DNA from: a virus
Strand: one strand, 5' to 3'
DNA length: 64,000 nt
IMG/VR virus record: IMGVR_UViG_3300047476_000521
Location: 1 to 64,000 of that record
Both the position numbers and the translations under genes were made by a program. Positions 6,768 through 12,625 of the stretch are shown piece after piece. The notes under the pieces were generated by a model. The model had not been told where the DNA came from, made no database searches, and saw only the letters and a program-made list of their open reading frames with translations. Numbering within the stretch: the stretch's first letter is position 1; every line of letters starts with the position of its first letter.

Positions 6768-6792
6768 CTTTTGTCGCATCTAGAGGTATAAT
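6764..6792 (+). promoter_or_regulatory. Sigma70-type promoter for the SWIM gene
   Basis: TTGACT (6764-6769), 17-bp spacer, TATAAT (6787-6792) preceded by GAGG. GGGAG and the ATG at 6819 follow. Confidence 0.85.
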
Positions 6793-6818
6793 ACCTGAAT
6801 GAATTAAGGGAGTCAACT

Positions 6819-7238
6819 ATGCGCCTTCGTATTCGAGTTTCAAATCCGATGTATGCATACCGTCACACGTATGCTTCATATATTCAGATCCCTGAATACT
6901 ACGAATACGAAGGCGAGATTGTATCTCCCAAGCCTAAGTGGCTTTCCGATAACCAATTTATGATGGATACTGGCGAAGATGAATCCGTACTTCGTATTCT
7001 GGATAAAGACAGAATCATTTGTGGTTGGATACCTGGTAATGATAGGAAACTGTCTGCTCCTACGTCAGTTACTGTCCAATCCGGATCTTCTGGAAAGTCT
7101 TATATTGTATCTCTGGCCGATGGCGGTCTTAGTTTACGCTGCAATTGTACATCTTTTTCGTACAGGAAAACTTGCAGTCATATTAAGGAAGTAGAGGAAG
7201 CCGATGTTTACATTTGTCAAAATGCCATCGATGCATAA
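6819..7238 (+). CDS. SWIM-type zinc finger protein, 139 aa
   Basis: The C-terminal part contains CNC (108-110) and CSH (119-121), the CxC...CxH arrangement of a SWIM zinc finger, which usually binds DNA or protein. Residues 25-100 are beta-rich (VTVQSGSSGKSYIVSL leads into the finger, as in many SWIM proteins). GGGAG lies before the ATG. The 3' end overlaps the convergent HNH endonuclease by 56 bp. Stand-alone SWIM domains in phages have no settled role; the domain call is from the motif. Confidence 0.75.
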   Translation: MRLRIRVSNPMYAYRHTYASYIQIPEYYEYEGEIVSPKPKWLSDNQFMMDTGEDESVLRILDKDRIICGWIPGNDRKLSAPTSVTVQSGSSGKSYIVSLADGGLSLRCNCTSFSYRKTCSHIKEVEEADVYICQNAIDA

Positions 7239-7695
7239 CAAGACTTTGACCTGTTTTACCGCAATGAGGGCAAGTAACATATTTACTGTGCACTTCATCG
7301 TAAACCCTCTGGAGATGATCCAATTTCGCTTTTGATCTGCTTTTACCACCTTTAACAGCGTTACGACGCTGTATTTCTGAATTCTGAAAAGGATTTCTTC
7401 CTTCAGATAGTAGTCTCTGTGCTAACTTTTTACCGAATGGATGATCGCCTCTTTCTATTCTTCTTTTGTTAGATAGACTAGCGAGTTGAGACTTATCGGC
7501 CGATAGAGAATGTTTAGAAAGTAGTAAACAAGCAGCCCAGTCTCCTTGTTCGAAATGCACGTTGTAATGTTCTTTTGGAGATAAAGCAATTAGGTTTGAA
7601 GGATTGTTGTTAGTTCTATCTCCATCGATATGATGGATATGATAACCTTGAGGAATAGGACCGAAATGTTGTTCGTAGATACGTCTATATATCAT
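7183..7695 (-). CDS. HNH homing endonuclease with C-terminal zinc finger (copy 2)
   Basis: A 170-aa paralogue of copy 1: YRRIYEQHFGPIP, YHIHHIDGDRTNNN, NLIALSPKEHYNVHFEQGD (HNH core, residues 3-53), basic helical middle (GDHPFGKKLAQR; NSEIQRRNAVKGG), then finger CPHCGK...RWHFDKC near the end. AAGGAG precedes the ATG. An exact TATAAATA late element is 62 bp upstream. The 3' end is antisense to the last 56 bp of the SWIM gene, mirroring copy 1 at the AAA+ gene. Free-standing mobile endonuclease. Confidence 0.88.
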   Translation of the reverse strand: MIYRRIYEQHFGPIPQGYHIHHIDGDRTNNNPSNLIALSPKEHYNVHFEQGDWAACLLLSKHSLSADKSQLASLSNKRRIERGDHPFGKKLAQRLLSEGRNPFQNSEIQRRNAVKGGKSRSKAKLDHLQRVYDEVHSKYVTCPHCGKTGQSLVMHRWHFDKCKHRLPLLP

Positions 7696-7764
7696 ATGCT
7701 GGCGCTCCTTATTAGCGTTAGAGTCCGTAGATATTGGAGTATCGTGACGGACAACTTATTTATA
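7696..7764 (-). promoter_or_regulatory. Late promoter and leader hairpin of HNH copy 2
   Basis: TATAAATA on the minus strand (7764-7757), then GTCCGT...ACGGAC forming a perfect 6-bp stem near the predicted transcript start, then CTCTAACGC. A second possible stem, CGCT/AGCG, places the AAGG of the ribosome site in its loop. Confidence 0.7.
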
Positions 7765-7775
7765 TGGGAAGCAGC

Positions 7776-8264
7776 ATGAATAACACACAAATATTTGCAT
7801 TCTTTATTCTACCTGCACTTATTAGTTGTGCTGTAGTCGCCTTTGCTCTGTTGTTCAACAGGCTTAACAAGCCCAAGGAGATCGACAAGCCAAAGAAGAC
7901 TGTTGGGCGAACTCTGTATAATTATGATTTGGACGAGTGGAATTATCTAGGGACAACTGAACTAACTGCAGGCGTTGGCGAAGTTAAGGATTACGGTTAT
8001 GTGTTCTTCTTTACACTAAAGTCCGACACAGATGTTCGTGATTATCATGTTCCCAATAGGTTATTCCGAGGACATGCATGGCTTGATGGCATGGCCGAGC
8101 CATGGAAAGCAGGAGAGCGTGAATATTATACGGTGATCAATAAAGCGCCATCTTCTTACCTCAAGAATTACATGAAGGAAAACTATAACTCCGAATGGTG
8201 TAGTAACACTAATTGGTGGGTTCCGATCGTTAAACAAGACCCAGGAACATATTGGGGAGCGTAA
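7776..8264 (+). CDS. Membrane-anchored hypothetical protein, 162 aa
   Basis: MNNTQIFAFFILPALISCAV...: one N-terminal membrane segment (residues 5-26), a Lys-rich linker, then a soluble domain with many aromatics (YGYVFFFTLKSDTDVRDYHV; TNWWVPIVKQDPGTYWG). GGAAG precedes the ATG; a longer frame upstream would run through the HNH leader. The soluble part may face the cytoplasm (positive linker after the TM). Family not recognised. First gene of a run of overlapping genes to 10.37 kb. Confidence 0.7.
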   Translation: MNNTQIFAFFILPALISCAVVAFALLFNRLNKPKEIDKPKKTVGRTLYNYDLDEWNYLGTTELTAGVGEVKDYGYVFFFTLKSDTDVRDYHVPNRLFRGHAWLDGMAEPWKAGEREYYTVINKAPSSYLKNYMKENYNSEWCSNTNWWVPIVKQDPGTYWGA

Positions 8265-8899
8265 TGACTGATATTCTAAAAGACCTTGAAGGTTATCCCA
8301 ACGATCCTACAGTTGTAATGTCTCGGCGTTTAGTAGGTGATGTTGTTGCTGAAATCAAGAGGCTTCGTGCTGAACTTGTCACTGCCAACGAAGCAAATAT
8401 AGATTTGCGGAAAGCCGCTGCCGTCTTCCTCGATGTCATGCGAGCCGCCCAAGCCGAACTCGCCGCCGAGCGTCGAGACCACGAAGCGACAAAGATTGAA
8501 CACTCGTTAGCGATGAAACGTGCAGCAGAAGAGGCACGGGAAGCCCACATCAACCTCGCCGCCGCCCGTGAGGAAAGTGAGCGTTTGCGCTGGTCGTGCT
8601 CTGCCAAGGACGATGTGGCCCGAAAGATAGCGGAAATACATCGCACCAACCTCGCAGCCAAAAACGAAAATCTAAGAGATATGATGTTTCGTGCATATCA
8701 GGAAGGATGGAACTCCTCATTGAGCTACGTAGGCGAAGACGACATGATTGACGCTTGGGAGGAGTCCGCCGCCAAAGCTCGCATCGACGCCTTTCTCGAT
8801 TGGCTCCGCTCGAATGGGTTTGAGTTGGTGCCGATGGCGCTGATGCCAGAAGACATTGCCAACATCGACGCTGCGCTGAAAGGAGACGGGGATGAGTGA
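8264..8899 (+). CDS. Coiled-coil protein, 211 aa, GC-rich
   Basis: The ATG overlaps the stop of the upstream gene (TAATG). Residues 25-140 form a long Ala/Glu/Arg-rich coiled coil (AELAAERRDHEATKIE; AHINLAAAREESERLR); the C-terminal 60 residues are a separate folded segment. The middle of the gene is clearly richer in G and C (runs of GCCGCCGCC) than its neighbours, suggesting recent acquisition from a host genome or another phage. Function unknown. Confidence 0.75.
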   Translation: MTDILKDLEGYPNDPTVVMSRRLVGDVVAEIKRLRAELVTANEANIDLRKAAAVFLDVMRAAQAELAAERRDHEATKIEHSLAMKRAAEEAREAHINLAAAREESERLRWSCSAKDDVARKIAEIHRTNLAAKNENLRDMMFRAYQEGWNSSLSYVGEDDMIDAWEESAAKARIDAFLDWLRSNGFELVPMALMPEDIANIDAALKGDGDE

Positions 8900-9143
8900 T
8901 TTTCCTGACCTAGATAAACTCGTTGAAGAATGTCCCTATGACGTAAAGTTAGCAGTGACTGCTTGGGTGTTCGAGAACATCGATAATCATATCAACGAGG
9001 GTGGCTCGTTTCGATATCTAATCTATGATCGCCTAGGATTTGGTGGTGATGCTTACGTTCCGCTGTATTGTGCTGGTGGAATGAATGTTTCTAATGCATG
9101 TAACGATATAAAAGGTATTGAGGATGACAATGGAGCAGATTGA
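8892..9143 (+). CDS. Conserved phage hypothetical protein, 83 aa
   Basis: MSDFPDLDKLVEECPYDVKL... with a Gly-rich loop (YDRLGFGGDAYVPLYCAGGM). It overlaps the upstream gene by 8 bp, and its GGAGACGGGG ribosome site lies within that gene. I recall similar small proteins in phages of Gram-negative bacteria, always without known function. Soluble, no catalytic motif. Confidence 0.75.
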   Translation: MSDFPDLDKLVEECPYDVKLAVTAWVFENIDNHINEGGSFRYLIYDRLGFGGDAYVPLYCAGGMNVSNACNDIKGIEDDNGAD

Positions 9144-9348
9144 TAGATGGTTACCTATAATTGCCATATCAATTATATTCAGCGCATTTGGTATTGTTTT
9201 TATGTTTGCGCATAATGATAACTACAACAGATTTGTTCACAAGTGCATTGAAGCCGAAGGCGTTCCAGTTAGTATGATGACATACACCAAGGGATATGGT
9301 GATAGCTGGGCTTGTGTTAAGATTGATAGAAAGGTAGAAGTAAAGTGA
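9124..9348 (+). CDS. Single-TM small protein, 74 aa
   Basis: MTMEQIDRWLPIIAISIIFSA..., one membrane helix (residues 9-29), then a short outside or periplasmic domain with two Cys (HKCIEAEGVP and SWACVKI). The same layout (TM, Cys-x4-GVP, x-A-C) occurs in the 25040 gene, so the two are probable distant paralogues. The start overlaps the preceding gene by 20 bp; TTG at 9118 is an alternative. Confidence 0.7.
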   Translation: MTMEQIDRWLPIIAISIIFSAFGIVFMFAHNDNYNRFVHKCIEAEGVPVSMMTYTKGYGDSWACVKIDRKVEVK

Positions 9349-9545
9349 GTAATACTACTATCACAGCAGAAAAGATGAATGAGTTCGTTACATTAGATGA
9401 CGGGTTTGTTTATTATTGGCCATCTGGTTTCGCTGGCGGCGCTCTTTCTGCTTATCAATTACGAGAGATCGCTGACGAACTAGACCGTCGTAACGAAGCA
9501 TGGCAGGCAGACATTAACAAGTATTTTGAGGAGAACAAGGAATGA
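9345..9545 (+). CDS. Hypothetical protein, 66 aa
   Basis: GTG start overlapping the previous stop by 4 bp (GTGA), with GGTAGAAGTAAA upstream. The C-terminal half is a helix (AYQLREIADELDRRNEAWQA); the N-terminal half is beta-rich and ends in the Gly-rich loop SGFAGGALS. No recognised family. Coupled to its neighbours on both sides. Confidence 0.7.
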   Translation: MSNTTITAEKMNEFVTLDDGFVYYWPSGFAGGALSAYQLREIADELDRRNEAWQADINKYFEENKE

Positions 9546-9736
9546 AGAAGTTTCATATCGTTGAAGAAGAGACAATCAAGGCAATCTACGAGATTGAAGT
9601 CCCGGACGAGATCGTTGCTAAGGGCGTAGAAGCCATTTACGAATACTGGTATGAAATCGAAAATCCCGGTGACTATCTAATCGAGAGCGAATGCCGTGAC
9701 GTAGACGCTATTGATTGTTATGAGGTAACAACCTAA
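9542..9736 (+). CDS. Hypothetical acidic protein, 64 aa
   Basis: MKKFHIVEEETIKAIYEIEV..., preceded by GAGGAGAACAAGG. Strongly acidic with alternating strands and one aromatic helix (VEAIYEYWYEIENPGDYL). Overlaps its neighbours on both sides by 4 bp and 1 bp. Function unknown. Confidence 0.7.
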   Translation: MKKFHIVEEETIKAIYEIEVPDEIVAKGVEAIYEYWYEIENPGDYLIESECRDVDAIDCYEVTT

Positions 9737-10047
9737 TGAAAATGATTTATAAGTACCCTTTGGGTATGGATATCCATCACAATGCTGTATATGAGATTGA
9801 AATGCCCCGAGGAGCAAAGATCCTTGATATTCAAACTCAAGGCGGTAATATACCTGTAATCTGGGCTATCGTAAATCCCAAGAAAGAGAAGCGTAAGTAT
9901 GTGTTCCATGTATTTGGAACTGGCTTCGAGATGCATGACTACGATAAGAAATATTATGATTATGTCAAGACAATTCAGCAATCAACTGCTCTAGGCGTAG
10001 CATTAGTATGGCACATCTTTGAAGTGCATGAGCCAGCCTTAAACTAG
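9736..10047 (+). CDS. DUF7352-like conserved phage protein, 103 aa
   Basis: MKMIYKYPLGMDIHHNAVYE...FHVFGTGFEM...ALVWHIFEVHE. The MIYKYPL start, central FGTG and terminal VWH(V/I)FE are features I associate with a small conserved phage family (DUF7352-like); function unknown. It ends with TAG, which is uncommon in this window, and the next gene at 10057 continues in the same frame, so amber readthrough would fuse the two. Confidence 0.75.
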   Translation: MKMIYKYPLGMDIHHNAVYEIEMPRGAKILDIQTQGGNIPVIWAIVNPKKEKRKYVFHVFGTGFEMHDYDKKYYDYVKTIQQSTALGVALVWHIFEVHEPALN

Positions 10048-10056
10048 GATAATAAC

Positions 10057-10287
10057 ATGCCAGCAAGAATTACTAAGACCAGTCCATTTACTGATCGTAC
10101 TCATACTATGCAGTTTGACCTATACGATCAGGACGAATTCGAATTACGCCTATTAGCATGGCGTCGAGGGGATAAGTTAATTCAAGAGGCGTTTCCGGAG
10201 CTATCATCCGACGCCCGAGAATTCATCAAAAGCGGCGTGACGCCCGATGAATGGCGTAAGTATATGGGAGAAGAAGATGAAGCCTAG
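10057..10287 (+). CDS. Conserved phage hypothetical protein, 76 aa
   Basis: MPARITKTSPFTDRTHTMQF... The second half (LIQEAFPELSSDAREFIKSG, then VTPDEWRKYMG) is a helical motif I have seen in small phage proteins that sit in similar gene clusters. No catalytic residues are evident. No strong ribosome site: AGGATAATAAC precedes the ATG. In frame with the upstream gene across its amber stop. Confidence 0.7.
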   Translation: MPARITKTSPFTDRTHTMQFDLYDQDEFELRLLAWRRGDKLIQEAFPELSSDAREFIKSGVTPDEWRKYMGEEDEA

Positions 10288-10372
10288 TATGTTTGGTGTT
10301 ACAATTGGCGTGGCTTATACTATTACAGTATCATATGTTATTAGTTTAATCGTCAAGGGATTATACGGCTGA
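10277..10372 (+). CDS. Single-TM peptide, 31 aa
   Basis: MKPSMFGVTIGVAYTITVSY..., nearly all of it one membrane helix. GGGAGAAG lies upstream in the end of the previous gene, which it overlaps by 11 bp. Its TGA stop is the first TGA of the 12-bp repeat array that follows. Too short for the usual ORF cut-off, but spacing and coupling support it. Confidence 0.55.
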   Translation: MKPSMFGVTIGVAYTITVSYVISLIVKGLYG

Positions 10373-10441
10373 CCTATGATGTGACCAACCCGCTGACCAA
10401 CTTAATGACCAGCGGGTTGACCAACTTAATGACCTATTAAT
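10370..10441. repeat. 12-bp TGACC repeat array A (6 units)
   Basis: TGACC occurs at 10370, 10382, 10394, 10406, 10418 and 10430, exactly every 12 bp. Units read TGACCTATGATG, TGACCAACCCGC, TGACCAACTTAA, TGACCAGCGGGT, TGACCAACTTAA, TGACCTATTAAT. The array fills the whole gap between two convergent stop codons. CCCGCTG (10389-10395) and CAGCGGG (10410-10416) form a 7-bp stem within it. Confidence 0.9.
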
Positions 10442-10586
10442 CGTCCAATGCGGCGTCGTAATAACCTTCCTTCCATTCTTCCCAGAGCGGTTCTTCCGCA
10501 CCCCACGCATTGTAGGGATTATCATTCACCGACTGGTCGTTAAGATAGGCGTTATAGCCTTCCCAATAAGCTTCTGACCTATTCAT
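10437..10586 (-). CDS. Rmf/CrpP-like small protein, 49 aa
   Basis: MNRSEAYWEGYNAYLNDQSV...NPYNAWGAEEPLWEEWKEGYYDA. The pattern A-x2-(E/R)GYxA...(N/C)PY...W-x2-GY/W matches the ribosome modulation factor fold family (Rmf is 55 aa in E. coli and dimerises ribosomes on starvation). Unlike Rmf, this protein is acidic rather than basic, so direct rRNA binding is doubtful; an Rmf antagonist or a different target is possible. The ATG is embedded in repeat array B. Confidence 0.6.
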   Translation of the reverse strand: MNRSEAYWEGYNAYLNDQSVNDNPYNAWGAEEPLWEEWKEGYYDAALDD

Positions 10587-10634
10587 TGACCTATCCTTTG
10601 ACCAACCGATTGACCAACTCCTCGGCCAATTTGC
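10575..10634. repeat. 12-bp TGACC repeat array B (4-5 units)
   Basis: TGACC at 10575, 10587, 10599 and 10611 (units TGACCTATTCAT, TGACCTATCCTT, TGACCAACCGAT, TGACCAACTCCT), then a degenerate CGGCC at 10623. It spans the junction between the leftward genes at 10591 and 10586, covering the stop of one and the start of the other. Confidence 0.85.
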
Positions 10635-10872
10635 TTTTACCGCCGATATGCCAGTTGTACATACCTTTGGGCGTCTTATGCTCTTTCCAATCATAGATAG
10701 TAGCAACTACCTGATTATCAATCACGATTTGCCATTCGCAAGTAACCTTTTCGCCATCACCAGTATAATGAGGCTCGCCTAGCTTTTCTACCAGCGTCTT
10801 ATAGTCAGTCATAACATAACCTACAAGACCAGTCATAGCAACTTCATTCTGAGTAGCTTTACGAAAGTTCAT
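10591..10872 (-). CDS. Hypothetical protein, 93 aa
   Basis: MNFRKATQNEVAMTGLVGYV...; start preceded by GGAGAATACT. The first half is helical; the second half has strands with CEWQIVIDNQVVATIYDWKE and the C-terminal helix LAEELVNRLVKG. The segment YDTK-LVEKLGEPHY/W...TYDW resembles small phage proteins of unknown role. Its last codons lie in repeat array B. Confidence 0.75.
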   Translation of the reverse strand: MNFRKATQNEVAMTGLVGYVMTDYKTLVEKLGEPHYTGDGEKVTCEWQIVIDNQVVATIYDWKEHKTPKGMYNWHIGGKSKLAEELVNRLVKG

Positions 10873-10882
10873 AGTATTCTCC

Positions 10883-11188
10883 TTACTTAGAGTCAAATTT
10901 GGCTTTCAGGCGTTCAAACTCTTTTAATTCTGCTTCATTGCGAAGCTTTTCCCATCTTTTTTCGTTCTCAATTCGAACAGCCATTTCTCCATCAGTTTCT
11001 TCTCGTTCGGCACACACATAAAGATACTCTCTATCGGAGTATGCTTCGCTATGTGAATCAATATAGGCGTCTTTGCCATATTTGTCAATAAGATATTGAA
11101 TACGCTCGAGCGCCTGCCCGAGTTTAGAATAATCAATATCTAAGCTTTCGGCGGCATACTTGATAGTTTTTCTTTTACGATCAACCAT
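10883..11188 (-). CDS. Charged helical hypothetical protein, 101 aa
   Basis: The second of two close ATGs (MVDRKRKTIKYAAESLD) is chosen because GGAG lies 7 bp upstream; the first would be only 1-2 bp away. Mostly helical and highly charged, with a C-terminal coiled-coil-like stretch (EKRWEKLRNEAELKEFERLK). No family recognised. Second gene of the leftward operon behind the 11364 promoter. Confidence 0.75.
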   Translation of the reverse strand: MVDRKRKTIKYAAESLDIDYSKLGQALERIQYLIDKYGKDAYIDSHSEAYSDREYLYVCAEREETDGEMAVRIENEKRWEKLRNEAELKEFERLKAKFDSK

Positions 11189-11201
11189 AGTCATTCTCCT
11201 A

Positions 11202-11339
11202 TTAGTGCATTTCAATATAACCAGTATAACCCTGGTCTTCGGCGTTTTCCAAATGAGCGACGGCCATTTCCTCGGAGTCAAAAACTCCCCAAACGGAATA
11301 TTCTTTACCGTCGTGAATTAATACGGCGTAGACTTTCAT
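11202..11339 (-). CDS. Hypothetical protein, 45 aa
   Basis: MKVYAVLIHDGKEYSVWGVF..., with GGAGAGCGAGCT before the ATG. Its opening resembles the 17695 gene (MKVYAVVTPL), both combining MKVYAV with a following Ala-rich helix, so the two may share a small alpha/beta fold. First gene after the promoter at 11364-11392. Confidence 0.7.
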   Translation of the reverse strand: MKVYAVLIHDGKEYSVWGVFDSEEMAVAHLENAEDQGYTGYIEMH

Positions 11340-11363
11340 AGCTCGCTCTCCTATCTTGTTTTA

Positions 11364-11392
11364 ATTATAGCTCGGATCGCGAGATTTGTCAA
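11364..11392 (-). promoter_or_regulatory. Sigma70-type promoter, leftward
   Basis: Minus strand TTGACA (11392-11387), 17 bp, TATAAT (11369-11364): both boxes perfect. Divergent from the rightward promoter starting 46 bp away. Confidence 0.9.
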
Positions 11393-11437
11393 GCGTTGCC
11401 TAGACCGTGAGGCGAAATTTTTTCACTACGGCCAAGC

Positions 11438-11466
11438 TTGACTTTTTTCCAGATCCGAGGTATTAT
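11438..11466 (+). promoter_or_regulatory. Sigma70-type promoter, rightward
   Basis: TTGACT (11438-11443) followed by TTTTTCC, 17-bp spacer, TATTAT (11461-11466). A GAAATTTTTTC tract lies about 18 bp upstream. Drives 11491-12399. Confidence 0.8.
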
Positions 11467-11490
11467 TAATATACGATGAGGAGAAAGCGA

Positions 11491-11700
11491 ATGAATAAGG
11501 GCGAATATAAAATTATAATTGGCGCTTTTGAGTTCGGCGGCATATCCCCTGAACCTATTCAAGAGGCTTATGACACGGCTGATAGTTTTTATGAACCTGG
11601 GCTAGATATGACAGTCCTAGTTTATTTAGACGAGTGGGGCGACGATACATTTGTCGAATTGCCTTATGCCGGTCCTTCAAAGGAGAAATCAAATGAATAA
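11491..11700 (+). CDS. Hypothetical protein, 69 aa
   Basis: MNKGEYKIIIGAFEFGGISP..., start after GAGGAGAAAGCGA; five codons upstream is another ATG without its own site. Acidic, with beta strands and a Pro/Gly-rich loop. Function unknown. Overlaps the next gene by 8 bp. Confidence 0.7.
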   Translation: MNKGEYKIIIGAFEFGGISPEPIQEAYDTADSFYEPGLDMTVLVYLDEWGDDTFVELPYAGPSKEKSNE

Positions 11701-11878
11701 GATTGTTAACTACGTAGTATGGAGCGTAATTATTGGTACGTTTGCCCTTATTGGGTATTACGGTTATATTAGTCATTCGATGCTCAGGGATTGTATTGAG
11801 TCAAATGACCCTGGTAGTAAGGCTTGCTTTAAGTATAGCGTTTACTCCGGCCAGATGAGGAACGTAAATGTCTATTAA
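11693..11878 (+). CDS. Single-TM small protein, 61 aa
   Basis: MNKIVNYVVWSVIIGTFALIGYYGY: one membrane helix, then a short Cys-containing tail (LRDCIESNDPGSKACFKY). Layout is like the TM-plus-two-Cys proteins at 9124 and 25040, though without the GVP motif. AGGAG upstream. Probably inner-membrane with the tail outside. Confidence 0.7.
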   Translation: MNKIVNYVVWSVIIGTFALIGYYGYISHSMLRDCIESNDPGSKACFKYSVYSGQMRNVNVY

Positions 11879-12077
11879 GATTATAACTTCATATGAAGAC
11901 CCGGAGTTTAAGCTATATGAGAATTATTTCTGGAAGTTCTCGCCCGATGACTGGGATTATATTATCATTGGCGAGAACTCACACGAGGTAGAGAGTATAG
12001 CCGAGAAGCTATATGTATGTGATTATCAAATGAAGGAGTTTGATAATCTTTACGTTGCCGTAACATATCACTCTTAA
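11868..12077 (+). CDS. Hypothetical acidic protein, 69 aa
   Basis: MSIKIITSYEDPEFKLYENY..., ATG preceded by GAGGAAC and overlapping the previous gene by 11 bp. Aromatic and acidic; no motif I recognise. Part of the 11.5-12.4 kb rightward unit. Confidence 0.7.
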   Translation: MSIKIITSYEDPEFKLYENYFWKFSPDDWDYIIIGENSHEVESIAEKLYVCDYQMKEFDNLYVAVTYHS

Positions 12078-12095
12078 TTCCTTGAGGAGCGTCGA

Positions 12096-12254
12096 ATGAA
12101 TCCAATTCTTAAATCATTTCTAATTGCAGTGGGAATAATCCTATCCCTTATCCTATTTGTGGCGATTATTCTATTAGTTCCATTTGGGTCACTAATCCTA
12201 GGCTTTCTAGCCATTTGGGGTCTTGTATATGCTATCCTAACGGGGAGAGTTTAA
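12096..12254 (+). CDS. Two-TM hydrophobic peptide, 52 aa
   Basis: MNPILKSFLIAVGIILSLIL...LLVPFGSLILGFLAIWGLVYA: two adjacent membrane helices and almost nothing else. GAGGAGCGTCGA precedes the ATG. Such mini membrane proteins recur through this region; possible roles include membrane modification or superinfection exclusion, not shown by the sequence. Confidence 0.65.
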   Translation: MNPILKSFLIAVGIILSLILFVAIILLVPFGSLILGFLAIWGLVYAILTGRV

Positions 12255-12255
12255 A

Positions 12256-12399
12256 GTGAAAACCCTATTCTATTGGCTGGCTATCTTTAGTATATTCCTA
12301 GTTGTATTATCTGAAACCCATGAAAAGCGAATAGAGATTTCTCTTATGGCTGTAATTGACCTACTATTCGCTTTATATTGGCAGAGGGAAGAGCGATGA
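12256..12399 (+). CDS. Membrane peptide, 47 aa
   Basis: GTG start one base after the previous stop, with GGGGAGAG upstream. MKTLFYWLAIFSIFLVVLSE is a membrane helix or signal anchor, and a second hydrophobic stretch (ISLMAVIDLLFALYW) follows. Its TGA stop is the first TGA of repeat array C. Confidence 0.6.
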   Translation: MKTLFYWLAIFSIFLVVLSETHEKRIEISLMAVIDLLFALYWQREER

Positions 12400-12420
12400 C
12401 CAACTTAATGACCTATGAGG
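12397..12420. repeat. 12-bp TGACC repeat array C (2 units)
   Basis: TGACCAACTTAA at 12397 and TGACCTATGAGG at 12409. As in array A, the first unit begins at the stop codon of the rightward gene. The following 12421-12553 stretch holds no convincing gene; a 26-codon frame from about 12456 lacks a clear ribosome site. Confidence 0.85.
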
Positions 12421-12553
12421 CTTAATACCCGAGAATGAATATGAGTTAATATGGTATGGAAAAGGAGTATTTTAAATCCCGTTTATTTTATCGTAGCGAG
12501 GATTGGTCCGTGTCGCTGTGTGTCTGTGGATACTAATGCGTGCTGGTGCTGGT

Positions 12554-12625
12554 TGACCTATTAGCTGACCAACTAATAAACCAACTTAGTGACCTATACG
12601 CTGACCAACTTAGTAATCAGCGACC
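12554..12625. repeat. 12-bp TGACC repeat array D (4 exact, 2 degenerate units)
   Basis: TGACC at 12554, 12566, 12590 and 12602, with degenerate units in phase at 12578 (AAACC) and 12614 (TAATC). Units include TGACCTATTAGC, TGACCAACTAAT, TGACCTATACGC and TGACCAACTTAG. The array ends at the stop codon of the leftward gene at 12610. Confidence 0.85.

Noticed and set aside
12456-12536. 26-codon frame (MEKEYFKSRLF...) between repeat arrays C and D
   Set aside because: No clear ribosome site and no coupling to neighbours; not enough support.
10370-12625. CRISPR array
   Set aside because: The repeats are 12 bp with no unique spacers of 25-40 bp and no cas genes; this is an iteron-like array.
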